From Planctomycetia bacterium (GTDB lineage Bacteria > Planctomycetota > UBA1135 > GCA-002686595): a DNA stretch of 64,000 bases. The stretch spans positions 1 to 64,000 of the forward strand of contig SXKQ01000087.1 of assembly GCA_005778045.1 (NCBI GenBank). The letters run 5' to 3'. The translations under genes and the position numbers were made by a program. The notes under the pieces are model-generated. The model searched no databases. It had not been told where the DNA came from and saw nothing but the letters and a program-made list of their open reading frames with translations. Positions 36,901-44,155 of this stretch are shown one piece after another (position 1 is the stretch's first letter; each line of letters starts with the position of its first letter).

Positions 36901-37070
36901 TCGGAGCGCTCGTGCTCCTCCGGAAGCAGGACCAACTGGCCGTCGCGCACGCCCACGCGCAAGACACGACCGCTCGCGAGCAGGGTCAGCACGCCGGCGC
37001 GGCCGCCGCGGGCGAGTCCCTGCAGCAGCTCACCGAGGCCCAGACCGGCGACATCTCCCTGAAAACTCAT
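33948..37070 (-). CDS. Large DUF4388-TPR-PEGA-beta-propeller membrane protein
   Basis: A 1040-residue multidomain protein. It opens with a DUF4388 (PATAN-like) domain, SFQGDVAGLGLGELLQGLARG, then helical TPR-like repeats (about 250-430). One membrane helix follows (RNTLAVLGSALVLSIAGVV), then a long coiled coil (RIRQRQIAARQAW onward), a PEGA-type repeat (SGAHVRLSNGTLRTTPFVL, with the ELSGFE tail), and a C-terminal PQQ-like beta-propeller (VGADGRERWSIRL, VVDELGYVWVLDSQSG). The layout suggests an inner-membrane protein linking cytoplasmic signalling to an external sensor. No known homologue with this exact order comes to mind. Confidence 0.75.
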   Translation of the reverse strand: MSFQGDVAGLGLGELLQGLARGGRAGVLTLLASGRVLRVGVRDGQLVLLPEEHERSECWRTRSQRAWAARHDLRIDSLRMREIAQATRLESIFAMLDSDGVHFRFEAGAIPELEPRSDAAQAGANGEALEFDDVVLGPAVSVEYILLEHARISDELASQPTACAIDPHFVPRRLGDEPPQRTLERIWTECDGSSSVAEIGDRLGWPLRQVCTSLCALGAHGAMRFADARELLALAHHELQAGQFARAASRLAGWSRLAPAGPASQGDAQLLLDHWERGSLAAALAAMEPRHGRALLARLDAAERDAQRSAQRWLELRRAHKGDFLTEFAALRRAQRCPDESQRPPIADLLRIARRFHDRGQPERAAAVLRAAVLRDNASVATRLEIGQRLMSVGKLEEGAGWVIDACRTLADSGQHDRAVAALKPILHAVPGQREARALYSTSFGRTAKGRRARRNTLAVLGSALVLSIAGVVHVRRGEDFERKLAIVREALDRPEAALAEIDDLFGVSADERVQNLREQLRSRIRQRQIAARQAWILRFQECHLECTGGDPVLGLRNALEMPPIPAGPELGGEPPPRLSALLESLVARLQDLLIASGASSDSVESGHAEQRLSRLIADVDAVLESAKPSPDLAGFRNTLRSLQLTLDTRARERAAQREKELQDEALAQLDALFAAGRAHAAAGDLERAVASFQRFERAPGGAELAPLFRREMDAVRKHHEAVLAARALAEQGQHTEAIARLAPACQRPAEHLLPCRIESVPSGAHVRLSNGTLRTTPFVLECAPGERVAGRVELSGFETAMLVLDGPADREILLSRTPTAHWPTRTRVDAIPVSVDDSHIVCDREGRVARVGADGRERWSIRLRTAAGIRHAPVFLPRRAGSLLVVDELGYVWVLDSQSGTTEGALQLGSAPASGLQLTPQGVALELEDGRRLLWQGELTPSAEQRTDGSEAQQRPHNAGLACLRRSIESGSVLNSPWAQGTLEVATTHYLLRRTDGSTGFAATRSGEWTYLAFEAPSARAPRGRAWVSDASGLKSFDL

Positions 37071-37111
37071 GTGATTTCAGGTGTGGTATCGGGCTCGACC
37101 GCGCGCGAACT

Positions 37112-37705
37112 TCAGCCGCGTTCGAATTCGAGACGCCGGCGGAGCCGAGCGAGGTCCGCGGGGGTATCGAGGTCATCGGCAATGGCCGGATCCTCGACCG
37201 CGACGAACTGCAGGGGGCGCGCCTGCGCGCGCAGGCTGCGTAGTTCTTTCCCCTGCTCCAGCCTGCCGAGCAGCGCGCGCCCGGCGATCACGGGGTGGCC
37301 GAACGGGCCCTGCTCACCGAGGCGCGGTGCGAGCCAGCCGAGTTCCTGCTCGCCCGCGTCGTGCCAAGCCTGTGCGAGACGGGCTACGGTCGAGGCGGAA
37401 ACCAGCGGCACGTCCACGGGGGCGATGAGGAGGTCCGAGCCCGGCAGAGTGGCGCGAGCCAGCAGCACGCCGCTGGTGCGGCCCTCGCTCCAGCGCTGGT
37501 TGAGGAGCCAGTTGCACAGCGGGCCGAGCCGCGCGCGGAGCTCGGTGTCATGGGCGCCGGTGATCACCAGCGGGCGAGCATCGATGGCCGCGAGCGCCGA
37601 GAGCAAGTGCTCGAGCGCGCAGCGCTGGCCGAGCTGGGCGAGCGCCTTGGGCTCGCCGAGTCGTCGGCTCGCGCCTGCAGCCAGCACGACAGCACGCAGC
37701 GTCAC
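37112..37705 (-). CDS. MobA-like nucleotidyltransferase
   Basis: A 197-residue NTP transferase with the nucleotide-binding signature VVLAAGASRRLGEPKAL, the PVDVPLVSASTV block and a final DIDTPADLARL-like motif (here DDLDTPADLARL). Closest in type to MocA/MobA enzymes that add CMP or GMP to molybdopterin, but other NTP transferases share the fold. The GTG start at 37705 overlaps the ThiF-like stop by 4 bases. Confidence 0.75.
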   Translation of the reverse strand: MTLRAVVLAAGASRRLGEPKALAQLGQRCALEHLLSALAAIDARPLVITGAHDTELRARLGPLCNWLLNQRWSEGRTSGVLLARATLPGSDLLIAPVDVPLVSASTVARLAQAWHDAGEQELGWLAPRLGEQGPFGHPVIAGRALLGRLEQGKELRSLRAQARPLQFVAVEDPAIADDLDTPADLARLRRRLEFERG

Positions 37706-38733
37706 GAGCCCAGCCAGCGGTCGTACAGCGCGCGCGCGCGCACGGGATCGTCCGTGCCCTCGAACAGCGCGCGACCGTCGGGAAAGACGGAGCAGGTGAT
37801 GCCCTCGAGCCGGAAGCGCAGCAGGCCGTCCTGAAGCGCAAGCTCCAGAGCGAGGCCCGTGAGGCGCGCGTGCAGGCTCGTAAGGTCGACGCGGGCTCGC
37901 GAGGAGCGCTGCGGACGGACCTGCACCGTGTTGCGGCCGCACAGGGAAAGCGCGTCGCCGGTCGTGTCCGCGTCGAGGAAGGTGAAGGATCGTTGCCCGC
38001 AGCACGGGCACTGCGGGTCACGGGGAACCTCGATCGCGTGGCTCTCGAGCGTCCACACGTCGAGCTCGACGAGACGCGCCACTCCCTCGCCTGACGCGCG
38101 TGGCTCGGCGCCGAGCAACCGCAGCGCCGCACCCGCCTGCAGGGCCGCGATCGCGGCGACCGCGGGTTGCAGCACGCCCGCGCTGTCGCAGGTTGGAAGC
38201 GCTCCCGGCGGCGGCGGATCGGGAAACAGGCAGCGCAGGCAGGCACCGTGCGGGGGCACGACCGGAAACACGATCCCCGAGCTGCCCACGACGCCGCCGT
38301 AGACCCACGGCCGACCGCGCTCCACCGCGAAGTCATTGATCAGGTAACGCGTCGCGAGATTGTCGGTGCCGTCGAGGATCAGCTCGACGTCGGTGCCGAG
38401 CTCGCGCAGCAACTCCGCGTCGAGGTGGCGCACGTGGGGCTCGACGCGCGTCGGACCTCCGATGCGCTCGAGGGACCGCGCGGCGACCTGCGCCTTCGGT
38501 TGCCCAATGTCGGGAGGCTCGAACAGCACCTGACGCGGCAGATTGCTCTCCTCCACGACATCGCGGTCCACGATGCGCACGAACCCGACCCCGCTGCGGG
38601 CCATGGACTGAGCCAGCGCCCCGCCGAGCGCGCCGCAGCCCACGATGAGCACGCGCGCACGCGCGAGCCGCTCCTGCCCGGCCGCGCCGAGCGCAGCGAA
38701 ACGGATCTGGCGGTCGAAGCGGCCTGCGCTCAT
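37702..38733 (-). CDS. ThiF/MoeB-family adenylyltransferase (E1-like)
   Basis: A 343-residue E1-like enzyme. Nucleotide-binding GCGALGG (about residues 36-42), DRDVVEESNLPRQVLF and LDGTDNLATRYLINDF match the family, which adenylates the C-terminal glycine of a ubiquitin-like sulphur carrier. Two CxxC pairs (CLRC and CPCC) form the expected zinc site. The C-terminal 80 residues (LTSLHARLTGLALELA) look like a rhodanese-less extra domain. No ThiS/MoaD partner is present in the window. Confidence 0.83.
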   Translation of the reverse strand: MSAGRFDRQIRFAALGAAGQERLARARVLIVGCGALGGALAQSMARSGVGFVRIVDRDVVEESNLPRQVLFEPPDIGQPKAQVAARSLERIGGPTRVEPHVRHLDAELLRELGTDVELILDGTDNLATRYLINDFAVERGRPWVYGGVVGSSGIVFPVVPPHGACLRCLFPDPPPPGALPTCDSAGVLQPAVAAIAALQAGAALRLLGAEPRASGEGVARLVELDVWTLESHAIEVPRDPQCPCCGQRSFTFLDADTTGDALSLCGRNTVQVRPQRSSRARVDLTSLHARLTGLALELALQDGLLRFRLEGITCSVFPDGRALFEGTDDPVRARALYDRWLGS

Positions 38734-39110
38734 GAGCCCCAGACGCTCCAAGCGAGGAACGCGAGCACGCCGAGCGCGAGCAGGCCGAGCGCGCCGAGCA
38801 GGAACGGCAGGAGCGCCTTGAAGTCGCTCTCGGGCGGCTCGTTGATCTCGACCCAGTTGAAGTAGCGCACGACGTGCTCGTCGAGCTCGGCCTTGCAGTG
38901 GGGGCAGAAGCGCGTGCGCGGCTCGAACGGGATCACCCCGTCGCAATGCATGCAGTAGAAGTTGCGCTCCGCCCCACCCTCGGCGACGCCCGGCTTGCGC
39001 GAGCGCTCGAGGTAGTAATCCAGCGCCTCTCGATTGCGCTCGCTGCGCGTGCGCGACCAATGCTGGTCGCTCATGTTGCCGTAGCTCGGCGGGCGCTGCT
39101 CGGAGTCCAT
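38730..39110 (-). CDS. Small zinc-ribbon membrane protein
   Basis: A 126-residue protein with a zinc ribbon (YCMHCDG ... FCPHCKA, about residues 52-74), a short linker and one C-terminal membrane helix (LLPFLLGALGLLALGVLAFLA). Its TGA overlaps the ThiF-like ATG by 4 bases. The ribbon faces the cytoplasm if the topology is N-in. Its role is unknown. Confidence 0.65.
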   Translation of the reverse strand: MDSEQRPPSYGNMSDQHWSRTRSERNREALDYYLERSRKPGVAEGGAERNFYCMHCDGVIPFEPRTRFCPHCKAELDEHVVRYFNWVEINEPPESDFKALLPFLLGALGLLALGVLAFLAWSVWGS

Positions 39111-39128
39111 CGCAGGATCTCGGCGAGG

Positions 39129-39890
39129 CTAGAAGCCGAAATGCAAACCGACGTAGGGACCCGAGAAGCTCGCATCGAGGTCCACGTTGTCGAAATCGTC
39201 CTCGTACGCGACCTCGAATGACGTCGTTCGCCAGCCGACCATGAGCGCGCCATGGAAGGACCCGTGGGAGCCCCAGAGCGCGTACTTCGCGTTGAGGTCG
39301 AGATCCAGAAACGTGGCCTCTTCCCCGTCATAATCGACGTGCCCACCGGCGGCGACCGCCTCGAGGTCGAGCATCCACAAGCGGCCACCGGCGCGCGCCG
39401 CGACCACGGGCAGCGGGAACAGCTCGTCGAAGTCCTGCGTCCCCACGCTGCCGGAGTCCGGACGCACCGCGACGTCGAGATCGAGGACCAGCGCGCCGAA
39501 GCCGATGCCGAGTTCGAGCACGTCGGTGGGGGCGAGATCGAAGGTCAGGTAGGCGCGGTACACGGAGAGGTCGAGTTCGCTCGACACCGTTTCGCCCGCG
39601 CTGATGTCTCCAAAGTCGACGGCCAGTGTGCCCGAGCCCTCCCAACTCGCTGACTGCATGTCGACCGACAGGTGCGGCACGCCCCACTTGAAGTCGAACT
39701 GTGGGCTCAGCGCGTCCTCGCGCTCGTCGATGCCGAGCGCCGAGAGGTTTGTGTCGACGACAGGCGTGCCGGCGCTCGCGAGGCCGATGTCGCCATCCGG
39801 CTTGAAAAACGCGTAGCTTGCCGAGGCCGCCATCTCGGGCGCGGAGCAGGCGGCGACGAGCGTCAGGGGCAGTAGAGCCAGAAGGCGCAT
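39129..39890 (-). CDS. Outer-membrane beta-barrel-like lipoprotein
   Basis: A 253-residue protein with a lipoprotein signal (MRLLALLPLTLVAAC, Cys15) and a body made of alternating amphipathic strands (LDLSVYRAYLTFDLAP, VLELGIGFGALVLDLDVAV) ending in a terminal aromatic (VGLHFGF), as in outer-membrane barrels. The ATG at 39890 starts the signal. It appears to lead the six-gene minus cluster (39890 to 33556), with 18 bases to the next gene. Confidence 0.6.
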   Translation of the reverse strand: MRLLALLPLTLVAACSAPEMAASASYAFFKPDGDIGLASAGTPVVDTNLSALGIDEREDALSPQFDFKWGVPHLSVDMQSASWEGSGTLAVDFGDISAGETVSSELDLSVYRAYLTFDLAPTDVLELGIGFGALVLDLDVAVRPDSGSVGTQDFDELFPLPVVAARAGGRLWMLDLEAVAAGGHVDYDGEEATFLDLDLNAKYALWGSHGSFHGALMVGWRTTSFEVAYEDDFDNVDLDASFSGPYVGLHFGF

Positions 39891-39977
39891 GGGGGGGGCT
39901 TTTCGGGAGAAAGCGGGACGCCGGGCAAGGTGCGGCTTCCGTGCGCCGATGTCCACAATCTAGTGGGGGGAGGAGCG

Positions 39978-40388
39978 ATGGTGCATATCGAAGCGCAAGA
40001 GCGAGTGTTCGTGCTGCCGGCGGCGCGTCCGCGGGTGGTCGGTCCGGGGCGCCGTGAGCAGGGCTATCGCGAGCAGATCCTGAGCCTCTCAGCTGAACGG
40101 CAGCGCGCCGAGCAGGAGCGCGGGCGGCTGGCGCAGGAGCTGGAGTGGTCGGCCCGCGTGGAGCGCGGCTCCGTGCGGCGCTCGGAGCGGCTCGAAGGAC
40201 ATTTGCGGGCCTCGGAGGAGGCCCAGAAGCGGCTCTTGCTCGCGCTCGGGGCCGTCCAGCGGGAGAACGAGCTGCTGCGCCAGAAGGTCACGGCGCTCGG
40301 TGCGGGTGCCGCCCCGCAGCTGGAGCCTCGGGCCGGGGCCCGCGCTCGGAGCGCGAGGCCTTTCTGGCGACGCTGGTTCGAGCGCTGA
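39978..40388 (+). CDS. Coiled-coil protein of unknown function
   Basis: A 136-residue, highly charged protein: a short beta-like N-terminus, then a coiled coil (about residues 28-105, EQILSLSAERQRAEQERGRL) and a basic tail (RPFWRRWFER). The ATG at 39978 has a G-rich AGGAG just upstream (39971-39975, 2 bases away, with more G upstream). Divergent from the barrel lipoprotein. Function unknown. Confidence 0.55.
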   Translation: MVHIEAQERVFVLPAARPRVVGPGRREQGYREQILSLSAERQRAEQERGRLAQELEWSARVERGSVRRSERLEGHLRASEEAQKRLLLALGAVQRENELLRQKVTALGAGAAPQLEPRAGARARSARPFWRRWFER

Positions 40389-40421
40389 GGCTTGGCGGGC
40401 GCGGCCTGGGCCCTTCGGCGC

Positions 40422-40450
40422 TTGACAAGTGGCCATCTCCGTCCGATCCT
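40422..40450 (+). promoter_or_regulatory. Candidate promoter for tRNA-His
   Basis: TTGACA (40422-40427), 17-base spacer, GATCCT (40445-40450), about 80 bases before the tRNA. The -35 is a perfect consensus and the -10 is weak, so this is tentative. Confidence 0.35.
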
Positions 40451-40530
40451 CTCCGCCCCGCTCGAGTCTTCGAGGCTGGAGTGGGCCGCTCGTCGCTTTC
40501 CACACGACGGCGGGCCTTGGAAGTTTGCAC

Positions 40531-40608
40531 GGTGGGCGTAGCTCAGTCGGTTAGAGCACGAGGTTGTGGTCCTCGGGGTCGGGGGTTCGAGTCCCCTCGC
40601 TCACCCCA
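40531..40608 (+). tRNA. tRNA-His (anticodon GTG)
   Basis: A full cloverleaf: acceptor 40532-40538 pairs with 40598-40604, the anticodon stem CGAGG/CCTCG flanks the loop TTGTGGT, and the anticodon GTG is at 40566-40568. The T-arm reads GGGGGTTCGAGTCCCC. The extra 5' G (40531) opposite C73 (40605), the histidine identity pair, is encoded, and so is the 3' CCA (40606-40608). Confidence 0.95.
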
Positions 40609-40844
40609 TCTACCCGCGGTGGGCCGAGTCGTGGCACGGCTCGGCGTTGGTCAGTCCCCGCTCGGTTGGCTTCGTCGAAGCTGACCGCGTCGTTGCGATG
40701 CCCGGCCACAGGGGTAGATTTCCGCGGGTCCTGGGGCGAGGTTCCGCCCTCTCGGTGGGCGGAGGAACTTGGCGGTCGGAGCTCGCCTTTGCCCCAAGGT
40801 GCGGGATTGATCGCGGTCCGTTGCGTGGTAGCGATTTCGGGTCG
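40609..40844. other. Non-coding spacer between tRNA-His and the cheA leader
   Basis: 236 bases with no supportable gene. A hairpin lies at 40741-40768 (GTTCC/GGAAC plus GCCC/GGGC with a 3-base bulge). The long open frames here are GC-rich shadows. The cheA promoter may lie here, but none was recognised. Confidence 0.5.
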
Positions 40845-40997
40845 ACGCGCGACAGGCGCGTGTTTCAGTTCAGAAACACAAAGCCCCCTCAAGCCCGACT
40901 CCTCGGGAGTCGAAAGCGTGGGGAGCCCGTTCTGGGCCCCCGCAGAGGGGGCTCGCGAGCTTCCGCGACCGAACGCATCAGTTTCAGCCGAGAAACA
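40845..40997 (+). promoter_or_regulatory. Strongly structured leader upstream of cheA (candidate cis-regulatory RNA)
   Basis: About 150 bases ending 7 bases before the cheA ATG. It holds a small hairpin (40845-40850/40856-40861), a 9-bp stem (40882-40890 with 40945-40953) enclosing two hairpins (40896-40902/40906-40912 and 40918-40928/40934-40943), and, outside it, the related 17-mers GTTTCAGTTCAGAAACA (40862-40878) and GTTTCAGCCGAGAAACA (40981-40997). Each 17-mer is a dyad, and the two can pair with one another to close the whole structure. No Shine-Dalgarno precedes the ATG. It matches no riboswitch I can name. Confidence 0.5.
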
Positions 40998-41004
40998 GAT
41001 CCCC

Positions 41005-43284
41005 ATGGGCGAGATGGACGACGTCGTATCCGAGTTCCTCGTCGAGAGCCACGAGAACCTCGACCGCCTCGATACCGACCTTCTGGCGCTCGAGTCGAAC
41101 CCCAACGCGCGCGAGATGCTCGCCAGCATCTTCCGCTCGATCCACACCCTCAAGGGCACCTGCGGGTTCCTCGGCTTTGGACGACTGGGATCGCTGACGC
41201 ACGTCGGCGAGAACCTGCTCTCGCTCTTGCGCGACGGCAAGGTCGGCGTCGATTCCGAGACGACCAGCGCGCTGCTGGCGCTCGTCGATGCCACGCGCCG
41301 CATGCTCGACAACATCGAGAAGCAGGGCAGTGAAGGCCCCGACGAGTTCCTCGAGCTGAAGGAGACGCTCACGCGCCTGCAGGGCGAGTTCGCCAAGCCG
41401 GCGAAGAAGACCGCCGAGCTGGCCTCGAACGCTTCTCCGGTTTCGGTTTCGGTCGATCCCGCGCCGGCCACAGTGACGGCCCAATTCTCGGCTGCCAGTC
41501 CGAAACCGAGTGCGGCGGCCAACGTCTCCGCAGCGCCGAGGGCTGCCACGCCCGCTCCGCTACCGCGCGCCGCGCCGTCCGCGAGCTTTGCGGCTCCGTC
41601 GCCCGCGCAGAACGAGCACTCGGTCGCCGATAACTCGATCCGCGTCGACGTCGGGCAGCTCGACAAACTGATGAACCTCGTCGGCGAACTGGTGCTCGCC
41701 CGCAACCAAGTGCTGCAGTTCACCGCCGGCTCGACAGACAACGGATTCCTCGCGACGACCCAGCGCCTCAACCTCATCACGACCGAGCTGCAGGAGAGCG
41801 TGATGAAGACGCGCATGCAGCCGATTTCGAATGTCTGGAGCAAGCTTCCGCGCGTCGTGCGCGACCTGTCGCAGTCGCTCGGCAAGAAGATCCGCGTCGA
41901 GATGGACGGCAAGGAGACTGAGCTCGACAAGACGATTCTCGAGGCGATCAAGGATCCGTTGACGCACATCGTGCGCAACTCGTGCGACCACGGCATCGAG
42001 ACGCCGGACGTGCGCACGCAGCGCGGCAAGCCCGCGGAGGGCGTGCTGCACCTGCGCGCCTTCCACGAAGGCGGGCAGGTGATCATCGAGATCAGCGACG
42101 ATGGCAGCGGCATCGACGTGGAGCGCGTGAAGCGCAAGGCCGTCGCCAGCGGGCTGATCACGCAGGAGCAAGCGGCTCGCATGGGCGAGCGCGAGGCCTG
42201 CATGCTGATCTTCGCTCCTGGGCTATCGACAGCCTCAGCCGTCACAAACGTCTCGGGGCGCGGCGTCGGCATGGACGTCGTGCGCTCGAACATCGAGAAG
42301 ACGGGTGGGCAGGTCGACCTGCAGAACCGCTTCCTCGAAGGGCTCACGATTCGCATCAAGATCCCCCTGACGCTGGCGATCATCCCGGCGCTGGTGGTTG
42401 TCACGGGCGAGGAGCGCTTCGCGATCCCGCAGGTGTCGTTACTCGAGCTCGTGCGGCTCGAGGGCGAGGCCGCGCGCAAGGGCATCGAGACCATCGAGGG
42501 TAGCCCGGTGTATCGGCTGCGCGGCACGCTGCTGTCGCTCGTCCACCTAGACCGCGAGCTCGGCCTGACGCGTCGCGCGGATGGCGACGATGCGGTCAAC
42601 ATCGTGGTTCTGCAGGCGGAAGACCGCCACTTCGGGCTGGTCGTCGACCGCATCTGCGACACTGAGGAGATCGTCGTGAAGCCGCTGGGCAAGCTGCTCA
42701 AGGGGCTGTCGACCTTCGCCGGAGCGACGATCATGGGCGACGGAAAGGTGGCCCTGATTCTCGATGTGATGGGCATTGCGCAGCGCGCGCGCGTGATCTC
42801 GGAGACGCGCGAGCGAGCGAGCGTCTCGACCAGCGCAACCGCGAGCGCCAGCGAGGGCGTGCCGCGTCGCCTGCTGCTCTTCAGCATCGCGGGTGGCCAG
42901 CGCATGGCCGCGGCGCTCGAGGAAGCCGCGCGACTCGAGGAATTCGCGGCCGACCAGGTCGAAACCTCGGGCGACTTGCGCGTAGTCCAGTACCGCGACG
43001 ACATCCTGCCGCTGATCTCGCTGGCCGAGCAGTTCGGGCGCCGCGAGGAGGGCAGAGGCGGGAAGCCGCTGCCGGTCGTGGTGGTCCGTGGGGGAGAGCG
43101 CAGCTACGGCCTCGTGGTCGAGCGCATCCTCGACATCGTCGAGCAGGAGCTCAAGGTCCAGCGTCGCGCTTCGCGAACCGGGCTGCAGGGCTCGGCAGTG
43201 ATCGGCGGCAAGGTGACCGACCTGCTCGACATCGCCGCCGTCGTGCGGCGCTTCGAGAGCGAATGCGAGTCCCGCGTGGCCTAG
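41005..43284 (+). CDS. cheA: Chemotaxis histidine kinase CheA with two CheW-like domains
   Basis: A 759-residue kinase. P1 Hpt domain at residues 1 to about 105 with phospho-His47 (SIHTLKG); an Ala/Pro-rich linker (about 130-205) in place of a clear P2 domain; P3 dimerisation (RVDVGQLDKLMNLVGELVLAR); P4 ATPase with N box HIVRNSCDHGIE and G box DDGSGID; then two CheW-like domains (about 450-590 and 615-755). The doubled C-terminal CheW is not the E. coli layout. The start ATG 41005 precedes the conserved MDDVVSEFL; 41014 is an alternative. Confidence 0.93.
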   Translation: MGEMDDVVSEFLVESHENLDRLDTDLLALESNPNAREMLASIFRSIHTLKGTCGFLGFGRLGSLTHVGENLLSLLRDGKVGVDSETTSALLALVDATRRMLDNIEKQGSEGPDEFLELKETLTRLQGEFAKPAKKTAELASNASPVSVSVDPAPATVTAQFSAASPKPSAAANVSAAPRAATPAPLPRAAPSASFAAPSPAQNEHSVADNSIRVDVGQLDKLMNLVGELVLARNQVLQFTAGSTDNGFLATTQRLNLITTELQESVMKTRMQPISNVWSKLPRVVRDLSQSLGKKIRVEMDGKETELDKTILEAIKDPLTHIVRNSCDHGIETPDVRTQRGKPAEGVLHLRAFHEGGQVIIEISDDGSGIDVERVKRKAVASGLITQEQAARMGEREACMLIFAPGLSTASAVTNVSGRGVGMDVVRSNIEKTGGQVDLQNRFLEGLTIRIKIPLTLAIIPALVVVTGEERFAIPQVSLLELVRLEGEAARKGIETIEGSPVYRLRGTLLSLVHLDRELGLTRRADGDDAVNIVVLQAEDRHFGLVVDRICDTEEIVVKPLGKLLKGLSTFAGATIMGDGKVALILDVMGIAQRARVISETRERASVSTSATASASEGVPRRLLLFSIAGGQRMAAALEEAARLEEFAADQVETSGDLRVVQYRDDILPLISLAEQFGRREEGRGGKPLPVVVVRGGERSYGLVVERILDIVEQELKVQRRASRTGLQGSAVIGGKVTDLLDIAAVVRRFESECESRVA

Positions 43285-43302
43285 CGAGGCCGGAGAATCC
43301 AC

Positions 43303-43740
43303 ATGAGCAAGCCCCGCCAGTTCTGCACGTTCTACCTCGATCGCGCTCTGTTCGGAGTCGAGGTCCACAAAGTGCAGGAAGTCCTGCGCGACCAGGAGAT
43401 GACTCCCGTCCCGCTCGCATCCGACGTCGTACGGGGTCTGATCAACCTCCGCGGCCAGATCGTCACCGCGATCGACCTGCGCAGGCGTCTTGGCCGCGGG
43501 CCGCGCGACGGCGGTGGTCGCTCGATGAACGTCGTGCTGCGCACCGAGGAAGGTGCCGTGTCCCTGCTCGTCGACGAGATCGGTGACGTGGTCGAGATCG
43601 ACGACACGGTGCTCGAGCGTCCGCCCGAGAACCTGCGCGGGATCTCGCGCGAGCTGATCAGCCGCGTGGCCAAGCTTGAGAGCGAGCTGCTCTTGCTGCT
43701 CGACACCGAGAAGGTCCTGCTCGTGCCCTCTGAATCCTGA
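43303..43740 (+). CDS. cheW: Chemotaxis coupling protein CheW
   Basis: A 145-residue coupling protein joining receptors to CheA. It shows the CheW pattern FYLDRALFGVEVHKVQEVL, the conserved VVRGLINLRGQIVTAIDLR, and LLVDEIGDVVEI. It begins 18 bases after cheA. Confidence 0.93.
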   Translation: MSKPRQFCTFYLDRALFGVEVHKVQEVLRDQEMTPVPLASDVVRGLINLRGQIVTAIDLRRRLGRGPRDGGGRSMNVVLRTEEGAVSLLVDEIGDVVEIDDTVLERPPENLRGISRELISRVAKLESELLLLLDTEKVLLVPSES

Positions 43741-43775
43741 GTCCAAGGCGCCCAGAAAGCGAAGCGAGGAAATCC

Positions 43776-44147
43776 GTGCGAGCTCTGGTCATCGACGATT
43801 CGGCAGTCATCCGCGCCGTACTGACGCGCATACTCACCAATCTGGGCTTCGAGGTGGTGCAGGCAGCGCACGGCAAGGAAGCGCTCGAGCGCCTGCGCGG
43901 CGGCCCCCTGCCCGCAGTCGCGCTGGTCGACTGGAACATGCCCGAGATGAACGGTTACGAGTTCATTCGCAGCGTGCGCGCGAGCTCCGAGTGGCGCGAC
44001 CTTCCGCTGATGATGGTCACCACCGAGACCGAGATGGAGCAGGTGGTCAAGGCGCTCGCCGCGGGCGCCAACGAGTACCTGATGAAGCCCTTCACGCCCG
44101 AGATGGTGGAAGAGAAGCTGCAGATCCTCGGGATCCGCGGGAGCTAG
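43776..44147 (+). CDS. cheY: CheY-like response regulator
   Basis: A 123-residue single receiver domain. The acidic pocket is Asp7-Asp8, the phospho-acceptor is Asp52 (LVDWNMPEMNG), then Thr in VTTE and Lys in LMKPF. It starts at GTG 43776 in the chemotaxis operon. Confidence 0.9.
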   Translation: MRALVIDDSAVIRAVLTRILTNLGFEVVQAAHGKEALERLRGGPLPAVALVDWNMPEMNGYEFIRSVRASSEWRDLPLMMVTTETEMEQVVKALAAGANEYLMKPFTPEMVEEKLQILGIRGS

Positions 44148-44155
44148 TGTTGAAC

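Noticed and set aside
40861..40997. Cyclic-di-GMP (GEMM) riboswitch in the cheA leader
   Set aside because: The conserved GEMM core sequences and tetraloop-receptor pattern are not present; only the presence of paired stems matches.
40551..43004. 817-codon open frame on the minus strand opposite cheA
   Set aside because: Antisense shadow in GC-rich DNA: the plus-strand frame carries the full CheA domain set, while this frame is low-complexity Ser/Arg with no domain.
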